64,000 nt of DNA from Streptomyces asiaticus (GTDB taxonomy: Bacteria; Actinomycetota; Actinomycetes; Streptomycetales; Streptomycetaceae), in contig NZ_JAGSHX010000006.1 of assembly GCF_018138715.1 (NCBI RefSeq), positions 3,224,001 to 3,288,000 of the forward strand. The letters run 5' to 3'. How positions within the stretch are numbered: position 1 is the stretch's first letter; each line of letters starts with the position of its first letter. The notes below the pieces were generated by a model. It was not told the origin of the DNA, ran no database searches, and saw nothing but the letters and a program-made list of their open reading frames with translations. A program made the translations under genes and the position numbers. Positions 7,265-16,780 of this stretch are shown in pieces.

Positions 7265-10081
7265 TCACACCGTCCCAGTGAGGCTGCTGTCGGAGAGCTT
7301 CGCGGGGAGGTCGCGGCGGCGCTTGACGTTCAGCTTGCGGTAGATGCGGGTCAGGTGCTGCTCCACCGTGCTCACGGTGACGAACAGCTTGGACGCGATC
7401 TCCCGGTTGGTGTTGCCGTGCGCGGCCAGCACCGCGATCCGCACCTCCGCCTCGGTCAGCGCCTCCACATCGCGCTGCGCCTCGGTCGTCGCCTGACCCG
7501 GCTGGGCGGCGGCCGCCGCGAGCTCGCCGGGGTCCGCGTGCCGGGGCATCAGCTCACGGCAGAGCGGATCGGCGCCGCACGTCTTGGCCACGTGCCATGC
7601 CTTGCGCACGAGCACCCGGCCCCGGTTGAAGTCGCCCAGCGCGCGGTAGGCGCGGCCGAGTTCACCGAGGGCCACGGCCAGCTGGATGCGGTCGTCGCCG
7701 CCCTCCAGGATCTCCACGGCCTCCTTGAGCCGGGGCACCCGGCGCTTGAGCTCGTCGGTGCGGGCGAGCACGACCAGCAGGGCGCCGCGCAGCCGGGCGT
7801 CCTCCGGGCCCAGCCGCAGCTGCTCCTCGGCCAGGGCGCGGGCGCGCCCCGGGTCGCCGAGGGCCAGCCACGTCTCGGCGGCGTCCGCCCGCCAGGGGGT
7901 CAGCAGGGGGGTGTCCATCCGCCAGGCGCCCATCAGCTCACCGGCGGCCATGAAGTCGCCGAGCGCGGCGTGGTAGCGGCCGGTGGCCAGGTGGCAGCGG
8001 CCCCTGGCGCGCAGGTAGAACAGCCCGGGGAGGGTCTGGAAGAGCTCCTCGGGCAGGGGCTGTTCGAGCAGCGCCATGGCCTCGTCGTAGTGGCCCATCC
8101 CGGTCTCGGCCTGGATCAGGGTGGACAGCAGCAGCCCCAGCCCCACGCCCCAGCCCTGGACCGATATCCGTGACATCGCCGTGCGCGCCTGGTGCGCGGC
8201 GACCTGGAGATCGCCCTGGCGCAGCGCGATTTCGGCCCGTACGGCGGACAGCAGCGCCTGCCAGGTCGGGACGCGGCGGGAGGAGCACTCGCCCTGTAGC
8301 CGCTCACACCAGGACAGCGCGAGGTCGAGCCGGCCGGCCAGGACGAGTGCCATCAGCGCGACGACCAGCGGCTGGAGGGTGCTGTCGCTCAGGTGGTAGC
8401 GCTGCAACACCCGCTCGGCCTCGATGACGGCCCGGTCGGCCTGGCCCTCGGCGAGCACGGCGGACAGGGTGGCGGCGGCGTGGGCGTGGGCCAGGTCGGC
8501 CATGTCGCGCGGGGCTCCGGCGGTGGCCCCGGTGGTGCCGGTCCCGACGGTGGGGAGGCGGTCGCGCAGCGGCGGGCTGAGCATGGTCAGCCACTGGGCG
8601 GAGGCGGAGACGGCGGCGGTCATCGCGGGGTCGTCGCCGGTGGCGGCCGAGCGGGCCAGCGCGGAGACGGCGCCGGCCGCCGCGTCCAGCCGCCCCGACC
8701 AGGCGAGGTAGGAGGTGATCGGGGCGACGTCGCGCGGGGCGAGCCGGCCCCGCCCGGCGTCCTCGGTGAGCTCCGGCAGATGGCTCTCGGCGGTGGCCGG
8801 GCCGATCCGCCACGCGATGCTGACCAGCCGGGCCTTGAGCGCGGTGCGCTCTGGCCCGGGCGGGCAGGCGTGGTGGGCGCATTCGAGGCAGCGGAGCGCG
8901 AACTCCAACTCCTCCTCGACCAGGGCGAATTCGGCGGCCTCGCGCAGAACGGGGACGGTCCAGCGCTCGGCGTCCTGCCGGGCGGAGACCAGCTGGCGGG
9001 CCACGTCGAGCGCGGAGGCGCCGTCGGCGTGCAGCAGCCGGGCGGCGCGGGCGTGCAGGGCGCCGCGGGCGGTGGCGGGGGTCGCGTCGAGCACCGCGGT
9101 ACGGGCCACCTCGTCGCGGAAGGCGTTGTGCTCCAGGATGGCGCACTGGTGCAGGTCCTGGACGCCCTGCTGGACCGTGTTGGCGCCGAGGTCCAGGAGC
9201 TGGCCGAGCAGCCGCGGGGAGCGGGCGTCGCCGAGGACGGCGACCCCGCGGGCGATCTCCAGCGCCTCGGGCTCGCCGCGGTGCAGACAGCCGAGGACGG
9301 CGTGGGCGAACGCCTCGCCGGGCGCCGGGCGCTGCTGGGCCTCGCCGTGCTCGCCGACGGTCCGCCAGTCCTCCAGCAGGGCGCGCAGCAGCATCGGGTT
9401 GCCGCCGGAGACGCGGTGGCATTCGGGGGCGAGGCGGGCGGCGACGGTGGCGGACAGGGTGCCGGAGAGCGCCTCGGCGACGCCCGACTCGGTGAGCATG
9501 TGCAGCCGCATGCGCACACAGTTGGGCTGGCGGAGCAGTTCGGCGTGGAAGGTGAACTGTTCCTGACGAAGCCGGGGGGATTCGGTGAGGACGATGAGAA
9601 CCTTCGCCTGACGCACCCGCCGGGCCAGGTGGAGCAGGAATTGCAGGGACTGGTCGTCGCCGCAGTGCACATCGTCGACAAGGACGACAAGTGTGCGATC
9701 GTCGACCATTCGCAGCAGCGCCGAGGAAATCTGGGACATCACGCGCATGCGTCCCGCGGCGGTGCTTTCCAGCGCGTTTCCGTCAAGCAGCGCGATCACT
9801 TCGGATCGCACATCGGCGGGCATCGCACCGTTATCGAAAATCTTTCGGACAATTCCGAAGGGAAGGTCCCGCTCGGCCCGCGAACCGGTCGCTTCCAGGA
9901 GCAACTCACCGCTTTCGATGGCCTGTTCGGCAAAGGTGTTCAGCAGTGTGGTCTTGCCACTGGCCACCGCACCGCTGACAAGAGCCAGCCGACCCCGGCC
10001 CTGCGTCGCGCCGCGCAGCATTTCACGCAGCGCGGAGAGGTGGTTCTCCCATTCGAAGAGGTTCGCAGGCAAAGAATTCAT
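7265..10081 (-). CDS. LAL-family (large ATP-binding LuxR) transcriptional regulator
   Basis: A 938-residue regulator. Walker A is near the N terminus (SGAVASGKTTLL, Lys43), Walker B-like TLVVLVDDVHCGDD near residue 135, then a long helical TPR-like middle region, and a C-terminal LuxR helix-turn-helix (LTEAEVRIAVLAAHGNTNRE, then VSTVEQHLTRIYRKLNV, about residues 865-930). LAL proteins typically activate macrolide and polyene clusters, so it is a good candidate activator of the PKS at the left edge. Start ATG 10081. It lies downstream of the thioesterase gene behind a terminator, so it probably has its own promoter. Confidence 0.93.
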   Translation of the reverse strand: MNSLPANLFEWENHLSALREMLRGATQGRGRLALVSGAVASGKTTLLNTFAEQAIESGELLLEATGSRAERDLPFGIVRKIFDNGAMPADVRSEVIALLDGNALESTAAGRMRVMSQISSALLRMVDDRTLVVLVDDVHCGDDQSLQFLLHLARRVRQAKVLIVLTESPRLRQEQFTFHAELLRQPNCVRMRLHMLTESGVAEALSGTLSATVAARLAPECHRVSGGNPMLLRALLEDWRTVGEHGEAQQRPAPGEAFAHAVLGCLHRGEPEALEIARGVAVLGDARSPRLLGQLLDLGANTVQQGVQDLHQCAILEHNAFRDEVARTAVLDATPATARGALHARAARLLHADGASALDVARQLVSARQDAERWTVPVLREAAEFALVEEELEFALRCLECAHHACPPGPERTALKARLVSIAWRIGPATAESHLPELTEDAGRGRLAPRDVAPITSYLAWSGRLDAAAGAVSALARSAATGDDPAMTAAVSASAQWLTMLSPPLRDRLPTVGTGTTGATAGAPRDMADLAHAHAAATLSAVLAEGQADRAVIEAERVLQRYHLSDSTLQPLVVALMALVLAGRLDLALSWCERLQGECSSRRVPTWQALLSAVRAEIALRQGDLQVAAHQARTAMSRISVQGWGVGLGLLLSTLIQAETGMGHYDEAMALLEQPLPEELFQTLPGLFYLRARGRCHLATGRYHAALGDFMAAGELMGAWRMDTPLLTPWRADAAETWLALGDPGRARALAEEQLRLGPEDARLRGALLVVLARTDELKRRVPRLKEAVEILEGGDDRIQLAVALGELGRAYRALGDFNRGRVLVRKAWHVAKTCGADPLCRELMPRHADPGELAAAAAQPGQATTEAQRDVEALTEAEVRIAVLAAHGNTNREIASKLFVTVSTVEQHLTRIYRKLNVKRRRDLPAKLSDSSLTGTV

Positions 10082-10099
10082 CCCCCGATGAAGCCAGCT

Positions 10100-10128
10100 G
10101 ATGCCCCCAACGGACCGCCGGGGGCATC
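10100..10128 (-). terminator. Terminator between thioesterase and LAL genes
   Basis: GATGCCCCC / GGGGGCATC inverted repeat with an 11-nt loop, in the 101-bp gap downstream of the minus-strand thioesterase gene and just upstream of the LAL start codon. It could also attenuate read-through into the regulator gene. Confidence 0.7.
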
Positions 10129-10182
10129 GAGCATGACGAGTGGTTTTTCCAGTGCGTCGGGTAGGTTCCTGAGGCGGTCGGC

Positions 10183-10944
10183 TCAGGGTCTCGACCCTGA
10201 AAGCGCCTCCGCGACGAGACTCATAATCGGCTCTTGATGCCCGGCCAAGAAGAAGTGGCCACCCGGGAACACCCGGATGTCGAACGCGCCGCTGGTGTGC
10301 GACCGCCAGCCTTCCGCCTCCTCGAGGCTGGTCCTGGGGTCGTTGTCGCCGGTCAGCACGGTGATCGGGGAGCGGACGGCGGCGCCCGGCACCGAGCGGT
10401 AGGTCTCGATCGCCTTGTAGTCACCGCGAATCGCCGGCATCGCCATGCGCAGGATCTCCTCATTTCCGAGGACGCGGGAATCGGTGCCGCTCAGCAGCTT
10501 CATCTCGCGTACGACGCCGTCGTCATCGCGCCGGTGGACATTCTCGTCGCGGTAACGGGACGGCGCCCGGCGGCCCGAGGCGAAGACGGCGAGCGCGGCG
10601 AACTCCGGATCGGCCTCCTCCAGCCGGCGGGTCACCTCGAACGCGAGAACGGCGCCCATGCTGTGCCCGAAGAAGACGACCGGGAGATCGAGCCAGGGCT
10701 TCAACTCCGCGGCGATGGCGTCGGCGTACTCGTCGATGTTCTCGATCAGCGGGTCCTGACGCCGGTCCTGACGCCCCGGATACTGCACGCACAGGACATC
10801 GGCGGACGAGGAAAGCGTTTGGGACATCGGGAAGAAGAACGACGCCGAACCCCCGGCGTGGGGCAGACAGACCAGACGGGCGCGACTCTCGGGCATCGGA
10901 TGGAATCGTCGTATCCAGACGCTGTCTTCTCGCTGTGCACCCAT
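10183..10944 (-). CDS. Type II thioesterase (editing) for polyketide synthase
   Basis: A 253-residue alpha/beta hydrolase of the TEII family. It has the N-terminal LVCLPHAGGSASFF motif, VQYPGRQDRR, nucleophile elbow GHSMG (Ser95), an aspartate in LTGDNDPRTS, and a catalytic histidine in FPGGHFFLAGH. Such enzymes remove misprimed acyl groups from PKS carrier proteins, which fits the neighbouring PKS. The start is uncertain: ATG 10944 (MGAQRED) is preferred on family length, but it has no clear Shine-Dalgarno; GTG 11010 would add 22 residues. Confidence 0.9.
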   Translation of the reverse strand: MGAQREDSVWIRRFHPMPESRARLVCLPHAGGSASFFFPMSQTLSSSADVLCVQYPGRQDRRQDPLIENIDEYADAIAAELKPWLDLPVVFFGHSMGAVLAFEVTRRLEEADPEFAALAVFASGRRAPSRYRDENVHRRDDDGVVREMKLLSGTDSRVLGNEEILRMAMPAIRGDYKAIETYRSVPGAAVRSPITVLTGDNDPRTSLEEAEGWRSHTSGAFDIRVFPGGHFFLAGHQEPIMSLVAEALSGSRP

Positions 10945-11084
10945 GCGTAGGGAAAGTCTTTCACTCGTCAAGCAAAATGTGGGGGACAGACGGCAGAGCG
11001 TACCGGGCACGCGCCCGAGGACGCGTCAGCAAGCACCGCCCCTTCATGATTAACACGCCCAATGATGTAGGGGGCACCCCTAGT

Positions 11085-13199
11085 CTAGGGGGATTCTTCT
11101 TGACTGGGGTCACGGGGCGTGCGCGACTGCCGTGCACCCTTGTTGAGCGCCTCCGCCAGATCGTCCAGGGCGTCGACGAGTTGCTCCGCGTCGCGCAGCG
11201 CCACCCCCGGACGGTCCCCGGACCGCTGGCGCCACCGCTCCAGCGACCGGTGCACCGGCGACCAGTTGAGCGGCCGCCGCTCCCGTACCGCCTTCACCGC
11301 CTCCGGCAGCGCCTGCCGCAGTGCCGCGGCGAAGTCCCCGGCCCCTTCGGACGGCGCCGCGTCGCGCTCCGGCAGATGCGCCTCCAGCAGCATGACGACC
11401 CGGCCCATCGTGGACAGCGCCGTCTGCGCCGCCCGCGCCGCGGGCCGCGACAGCCCGCGGTGGCGGACCGGTTCCCGGTGCGCCTGGGTCTCGCTCTGCT
11501 CCCAGGCCGCCCGCGCCGCGCGGGCGTCCAGCAGGGCGTCCCGCACCTGGCGGGGACGGCGCTCGGCGGGGTGGGCGTAGGCGTCGAAGACGGCGGTGGC
11601 GAAGGCGCCGTTGGCGGCCAGCCAGTCCGCCAGCCGGTCCCGCAGCCGCGGTGTCTCCCAGGCGGGGAAGACCGCGTACGCGACCATCGCCAGCACCCCG
11701 CCGAGCAGGGTCAGCGCCACCCGCGCCTGCACGGTCTGGCCCCATGCCTCGCCCGCGATGCTGAGCAGGAAGACCACATACGCGCTCACGCACGCGGAGG
11801 TCACGATGAAGCCGGTGCGCAGCAGCAGATACATCGCCAGGACGCACACCACGGCCAGCCCGGCGCTCAGATACGAGCCGGGGTGGACCAGCGCCACCAC
11901 CCCGCCGCCGATCAGCACCCCGGCCAGGGTGCCCAGGAAGCGGGCGACACCGCGGGAGTAGGTCTGGGCGAAGTCCGGCCGCAGGACCATCGTGGAGGTC
12001 AGCGGCGCCCAGTAGGAGTGGCCCAGCGGCAGCGTCGTGCTCAGCAGATAGCCGCTGACGTTGACCACGCACAGCCGCACCGCGTGCCGCAGCACCGGCG
12101 AGGACCAGCGGGCCTCGCGGCGGACGGCGCGCAGCGCCATGGCGACGGTGCCCCCGAGACCGGGGCGGGGCAGGAAGCGGTGCACCGTCCGGCCTTCGGC
12201 GGACACCTCCTCCACCGGTTCGTCGGACGCCTCCACCACGTCCGCCACCAGTGAGAAGAGCCGCAGCGCGGCACGGCGGGCGGCGCCGGTCAGCTTGGGC
12301 CCGTCCTCCGGCATCCGCAGGACGGCCATGGCCTCAGAGGGCACCCGCACCGGTGTGCCGTGGCGGATGGCGTGGGCCACCGCGTCCAGCACGGTGCCGG
12401 TGGCGGCCAGCAGTTCCCGCACCCGGTCGCGCTCGGGCCCCTCCGCGGGGGCGCCGACCACCGGGTCGGCCAGTGAGGCGAGCACCGGGCGGATCCGCTC
12501 GGCCAGCAGCCGGTAGCCGTTCAGCTGGCGGGGCCGCCGCCGGGCCTGACGGGGCGTCACGGCGGCGGCGCTGCGGGCGTCCATCAGCGGCGTGGGGTCG
12601 AAGGGCGCCACCGGCTCGTCGCGCAGCCTGCGGGCGTAGTCCGCCACGGCGGCGAGCGCGTCGGCGAGGGCGTCGCGCTGCACACCCCATGGCCGCACCG
12701 GGAAGAGGACGATCAGCGCGGCCTGCACCACACCGCCGAGCCCGACCAGCAGCGCGTGCCCCAGGGCGCCCATGACCGAGGTCGGGAGGGTGACCGTGAT
12801 CAGCATGACGGCCACCATCTGGGTGGAGACCAGCCCGGAGACCGGGCCGACCGCCCACGACATGCCCGTCATCAGCGTCCACACGGCGAGCATGAGGACG
12901 AAGGTGAGGGTGTGGGCGGCGGCCAGATAGCCGAGGAAGGTGCTCACCGCGAGACCGCTCGCGGCGGCCAGCGCCAGCCAGGGGCGAGGGCGCCAGCTGC
13001 GCTGGAAGGTGGCGACCCCGGCGGAGAAGGCGCCGAAGGCCGCCGAGACGGCGAGCGTCGGTGAGCCCAGCCACAGCGCCACCCCGATGACGAGCGCGAC
13101 CCCGCACGCGCCGCGGACCGCAACCATGGGCTCGGTCCTGGTGCGCTCGATCGCAAGCCCCGTCCGGGCGGTCTCCTTCAACGCGTGCGACCAGGTCAT
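11085..13199 (-). CDS. FUSC-family inner-membrane transporter (aromatic acid/drug efflux-like)
   Basis: A 704-residue membrane protein with the duplicated FUSC architecture. A first bundle of about six spans lies at residues 28-175 and is followed by a cytoplasmic helical region (175-370). A second bundle (375-530) carries the characteristic YWAPLTSTMVLRPDFAQTY stretch, ahead of a hydrophilic C-terminal tail. Relatives export aromatic acids or are implicated in fusaric acid resistance. It may export a product of the adjacent polyketide cluster, but it could equally be a housekeeping gene. Confidence 0.85.
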   Translation of the reverse strand: MTWSHALKETARTGLAIERTRTEPMVAVRGACGVALVIGVALWLGSPTLAVSAAFGAFSAGVATFQRSWRPRPWLALAAASGLAVSTFLGYLAAAHTLTFVLMLAVWTLMTGMSWAVGPVSGLVSTQMVAVMLITVTLPTSVMGALGHALLVGLGGVVQAALIVLFPVRPWGVQRDALADALAAVADYARRLRDEPVAPFDPTPLMDARSAAAVTPRQARRRPRQLNGYRLLAERIRPVLASLADPVVGAPAEGPERDRVRELLAATGTVLDAVAHAIRHGTPVRVPSEAMAVLRMPEDGPKLTGAARRAALRLFSLVADVVEASDEPVEEVSAEGRTVHRFLPRPGLGGTVAMALRAVRREARWSSPVLRHAVRLCVVNVSGYLLSTTLPLGHSYWAPLTSTMVLRPDFAQTYSRGVARFLGTLAGVLIGGGVVALVHPGSYLSAGLAVVCVLAMYLLLRTGFIVTSACVSAYVVFLLSIAGEAWGQTVQARVALTLLGGVLAMVAYAVFPAWETPRLRDRLADWLAANGAFATAVFDAYAHPAERRPRQVRDALLDARAARAAWEQSETQAHREPVRHRGLSRPAARAAQTALSTMGRVVMLLEAHLPERDAAPSEGAGDFAAALRQALPEAVKAVRERRPLNWSPVHRSLERWRQRSGDRPGVALRDAEQLVDALDDLAEALNKGARQSRTPRDPSQEESP

Positions 13200-13282
13200 A
13201 CGGCGAGACTACGGGGTGGCCCCGGGAGAACTGAACCAGCCGTTCCGGTCCGGGTCTCCCGAGCGCGGCCCCTGGCGGGAGG

Positions 13283-13747
13283 TCAGTCCCCGGGCGCGCA
13301 GTCCACCTGGAGGAGCTGGATCGGCCGGCTGGCGTCGAGGTCCACATAGGCGGTGAAGGACCGGGTCGTCGGCGACTGGCCCCAGTGGGTGGTGATGGTC
13401 GCCCAGCCCACCCGCGCGGACTGGGCCGTGGTCACCTCACCGACCTCGATGTCCTGCGGCTGGTTCTGCGCGCACAGCAGCAGGTCGAAGTCGGGCGTCT
13501 GGGCGGCCTCCTCCTTGAGCTGGTCCGAGACCAGGTGCTCGCGCTCCCAGGGGCGCGGGCCGTGGTTTCCGTAGAAGCCCTCCAGGAAGTGGTGGATCTC
13601 CTCGGCGGTGTAGCGGCCGTTCGGGTCGGTCCGCTCGGTGGCCGAGGCGGGCGACCCGGCGGCCAGGGCGAGCCCGAGGCCGAGCGCGGCCACACAGCCG
13701 CCGGCCACCGCGGCGCGGGAGCGAAGCGCACGAATGGAACTAAGCAT
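13283..13747 (-). CDS. Small secreted protein of unknown function
   Basis: A 154-residue precursor. The signal peptide is clear: positively charged MLSSIRALRSR, hydrophobic AAVAGGCVAALGLGLALAAG, cleavage near SPASATER. The mature part of about 115 residues is hydrophilic (YTAEEIHHFLEGFYGNHGP, later DYDL-like and WATITTHWGQSPTT) and ends VDCAPGD; two cysteines could form a disulphide. Start ATG 13747 has GGGGGA 8 nt upstream; a longer in-frame N terminus lacks one. No recognised family. Confidence 0.78.
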   Translation of the reverse strand: MLSSIRALRSRAAVAGGCVAALGLGLALAAGSPASATERTDPNGRYTAEEIHHFLEGFYGNHGPRPWEREHLVSDQLKEEAAQTPDFDLLLCAQNQPQDIEVGEVTTAQSARVGWATITTHWGQSPTTRSFTAYVDLDASRPIQLLQVDCAPGD

Positions 13748-13841
13748 GGAAAATCCCCCTGTGTACAGTCTTGCGCTGATGATTCGCCCCTTAGCCGGGC
13801 GAGCACACAAGAAGACCCCTCAGCCCCTCGAATGGTTGTGC

Positions 13842-16577
13842 TCAACTGTCCCTGGGACATGAGAACTTCCCCCTCGGCCCCCAGTGCGCTATCCGCCCCG
13901 CCGGGTTCTGGGTGAACGCGCCGCAGTACAGCACCGGCTCCGAGCCCCGGTCGGTGTGGTGCAGGATCACCACCGGCTTGTCCCGGGGCACCGAGCGGCC
14001 CCGCCCGACGTCCAGATAGCCGCTGGCGCCCTGCTTCCGTATGCCGTTGTCGAGGCCGATCTGCACATTGGAGCGCTCCACGTTGTCCGTGCTGCGGAAG
14101 GCCCGGTTGGCGGCCTCGGCCATCAGCTGCATCGCGTCGTACGCCAGGGCGGCCCGTCCGTCGTCGCGCCACAGGTCATGGGAGCCGAAGTCCCGCGCGT
14201 AGTCGGCGTTGAACTTCTTGGCGATGTCGCTCAGCCGCGGATGGCCCGCGGGCAGCACATGGACGGTGTGGTACAGCCGCAGCCAAGGCCGGTCCGCGTA
14301 CTCACCGGCGAGGGCGGCGGTGGTGAGGTCATTGCCGCCGAGCACCGTGAGCTTCCTGCCCTCGCACGCCGTGTTGTCCCCGAAGTCGTCGAGGAACGCG
14401 CTGAACTGGAGGGCGCGGGAGGCCCAGTAGACGACCGTCCGGGGGTTGGCGGTGATCCGCTCGCACACCGCGTCGGCCAGCTCGCCGATGCTCTCCTTAC
14501 GGGCGACACCGTCCTTCGGCGGCTGCCCCTGGGCGAGCCCGCCGCCCCGGCCGCCCGGGGTGTACTCCAGGGTGAACGGCCGGGCGCCGAACCGCTCGGC
14601 GAACAGCGTCCCTATCTCGTCGCTGTACAGGTCCCGGGGATCCTTGACGACCACGGCGGCGCGGGCCGGGGAGCAGCTCCCGCTGCCGTCGTCCATGATG
14701 TTGCCCCGGCGGGCGAAGTCGGCCTCGACCGCGGCCTCGCGGCTGTTGGTGGGCGCCACCCTGCGGTAGTACCCGTCCACCTGCATCAGATCCGCCGTGG
14801 CCGTGGTGCCCACGACGGGGATCCGCGCGGCGCCCAGGATGCGCACGGCCTCCTGGGTCTGCTTCAGGCTCTTGGAGAAGCCCACCACGCCGATGATCCC
14901 GGAGCCCTTCTCACGGGCGTCCTCGGCGACCTGGCGGGCGATGCGCGGCGCGCCCGCGAAGTCGTCCCCCGCGTTACGGCTGTCGACGCGCAGCCACACC
15001 TTCTGGGAGTCGTTGCCCGCCTCGTCGTTCAGCGCGCGCTGGGCCAGGGCGATACCGCGCAGCTCGGGCACGGCCGCGTTGTACCGCTGGCCCTCCTGGT
15101 CGGCGGCCACGTCGGAGCCGATGTGCACCACCGTACGGGCGGTGCCGCGGTGGTCCGCGACCTCGCGGTCCACTCGTGCGTTCTCCTCGCGGATCAGCCG
15201 CCGCGCGTCCTCGTACTGCTTCCGCGGCGAGTCCGCGCTCAGCTCGGGGCGGCCCGCGACGACCTCGCTGGACGCCCCGCCCAGACAGCCGCGGTCCGGC
15301 TCGTCCGTGATCCGGCCGACCAGCCATACGCCCGGCGCGCTCAGCAGGGACACCACCACGGCCCCGGTCAGGGCCAGCTCGGCGGCCGGGCCGAGCCGGA
15401 AGGCGGGCGGCGAGACGGGGTCCAGGTCCAGCGCCTCCGCCTCCGGCACGGGCCCGGGCAGCGCGGCCCGCAGCGGCCGGGGCGCCCGCGACGGCATCCC
15501 GCTCGCACCGCGCAGCCGGGCGGCGGCCCGGCCCAGCCCGCCGCCCTCCCCCTCGGTCACCCCGTCGGCCCGGGACGCACCCTCCGGGGGCTCGCCCGCC
15601 GGGGACGCCGGAGCCACCGCCACCACCACGACCGCCGCGCACCGGGTGTCCCGGGCGGCCTCCCCGTACCGCTCCAGGAAGCGCTCCCCGGCCGCCGCAC
15701 CGGCGGCGTCCTCCGGCAGCTCCAGCAGAAAGACACACCGGGTGCGCCGCCGGCGCCGCCAGGGCGAGATCCGGCCCGGCCGCGCCGCGCGCCGCAGATC
15801 CGCCAGCAGCGCGCGCAGCAGCAGCTCCTCCCAGCGGCCGACCGCCGCCTCCCCGTCCCGCGCGCGCTCGGCGCGCACCAGCCGCGCGGCGTTGTCGAAG
15901 AACTCCTCGGCGGTGCGGCCATGGCTGATGCGCCGCCAGTCCGCGTACCAGCCGCGCCGGGTGGAGCGCAGCAGCCGACGGGTCCTGCGCCGCCCCCACC
16001 ACCAGCGCGGCAGCAGCTGGAAGAGGGGGCGCACCAGCAGCCGGCGCAGCTCCGCGATCCAGCCCGGCCCCGCCGGGCCGCCCGCCGCGCTGTCACCGGC
16101 TTCGCCGCCGAGCGTCCACAACGCCTTGAGCAGCGGCCCTCGGGTGAGCCGCTGTGCGTAAGCGTGGTCGCGCAGCGCGCCGCCGTCCGGCTCGGCGGCC
16201 CGCGGGTCCAGCGCCTGCTCGACGATGTCCCGCATCAGCCAGAAGTCAGTGAGCCGCAGAGCGCCGGTGCGGCGGGGCACATCGACGCACAGCTCCCGGC
16301 CGAGGTCCAGCGTCAGCGGCCGCCGCCCGGCGGCCGCGCGGATCTCATCGGGGCCCAGCGCCGCGTACGGCACCCGCTTGGCGCCGTCCGGGTAGAGCAT
16401 CCGGCGCAGCCCCCGCATCGCCCGGTGGGCGCGGCCCGGCGCCCCCTCGCCGCTCGCGAGCAGCAGCACGGGCGGCAGCAGATCCCGCGCCTTGGCCTTT
16501 CGGTCCCGAGGCACCACGGCGCCCTTGAACGCCTCGATGAACTCCTCGGTCCCTTCCCCCTCCATGAACCCAGGCAC
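13842..16577 (-). CDS. Large membrane receptor-like protein with C-terminal type I periplasmic-binding domain
   Basis: A 911-residue protein of unusual build. Residues 1-395 are cytoplasmic, Arg-rich and helical, with no Walker or kinase motif seen (LLPPVLLLASGEGAPGRAH near the N terminus). One membrane span lies near 399-422 (ELALTGAVVVSLLSAPGVWL). The remainder (about 480-905) looks like a Leu/Ile/Val-type periplasmic-binding domain: GIIGVVGFSKSLKQTQEAV, then IPVVGTTATADLM, then ALAYDAMQLMAEAANRAF. The binding domain would lie outside the cell, coupled to an inside module, as in a receptor rather than a transporter subunit. No ABC permease or ATPase is adjacent. Start GTG 16577 has GGGGGAG 5 nt upstream. 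Confidence 0.8.
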   Translation of the reverse strand: MPGFMEGEGTEEFIEAFKGAVVPRDRKAKARDLLPPVLLLASGEGAPGRAHRAMRGLRRMLYPDGAKRVPYAALGPDEIRAAAGRRPLTLDLGRELCVDVPRRTGALRLTDFWLMRDIVEQALDPRAAEPDGGALRDHAYAQRLTRGPLLKALWTLGGEAGDSAAGGPAGPGWIAELRRLLVRPLFQLLPRWWWGRRRTRRLLRSTRRGWYADWRRISHGRTAEEFFDNAARLVRAERARDGEAAVGRWEELLLRALLADLRRAARPGRISPWRRRRRTRCVFLLELPEDAAGAAAGERFLERYGEAARDTRCAAVVVVAVAPASPAGEPPEGASRADGVTEGEGGGLGRAAARLRGASGMPSRAPRPLRAALPGPVPEAEALDLDPVSPPAFRLGPAAELALTGAVVVSLLSAPGVWLVGRITDEPDRGCLGGASSEVVAGRPELSADSPRKQYEDARRLIREENARVDREVADHRGTARTVVHIGSDVAADQEGQRYNAAVPELRGIALAQRALNDEAGNDSQKVWLRVDSRNAGDDFAGAPRIARQVAEDAREKGSGIIGVVGFSKSLKQTQEAVRILGAARIPVVGTTATADLMQVDGYYRRVAPTNSREAAVEADFARRGNIMDDGSGSCSPARAAVVVKDPRDLYSDEIGTLFAERFGARPFTLEYTPGGRGGGLAQGQPPKDGVARKESIGELADAVCERITANPRTVVYWASRALQFSAFLDDFGDNTACEGRKLTVLGGNDLTTAALAGEYADRPWLRLYHTVHVLPAGHPRLSDIAKKFNADYARDFGSHDLWRDDGRAALAYDAMQLMAEAANRAFRSTDNVERSNVQIGLDNGIRKQGASGYLDVGRGRSVPRDKPVVILHHTDRGSEPVLYCGAFTQNPAGRIAHWGPRGKFSCPRDS

Positions 16578-16650
16578 GTCGGCTCCCCCGCTTTCCCCCG
16601 GCTTCCCGTGCTTGTTGCGCCTGGGATCCCCGCCCGCCGCAACGGCGAAA

Positions 16651-16679
16651 CCCCCTGCCGGACCGGGTCCGGCAGGGGG
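16651..16679 (-). terminator. Terminator downstream of the inositol operon (mmsA)
   Basis: Perfect 14-bp inverted repeat CCCCCTGCCGGACC / GGTCCGGCAGGGGG with a minimal centre (effective loop of a few nt). On the minus strand a short T run (TTTC) follows. It lies about 90 bp beyond the stop codon at 16768. Confidence 0.85.
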
Positions 16680-16718
16680 CGGGGAAACCACTCAAACGTG
16701 CGAATCACACGTCCCATA

Positions 16719-16780
16719 CGCCTCAGTGGTTCTTCACCTGCGTCCTCAGAGGTTCTTCAGAGACGCCTCAGTGGTTCTTC
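16719..16780 (-). repeat. Threefold imperfect tandem repeat of the mmsA 3' end
   Basis: On the minus strand the gene end GAAGAACCACTGAGGCG (codons KNH, stop, then GGCG) occurs in the gene (16764-16780), recurs degenerately at about 16741-16758, and exactly at 16719-16735. The period is about 22-23 bp. Each copy contains the TGA. Confidence 0.85.
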
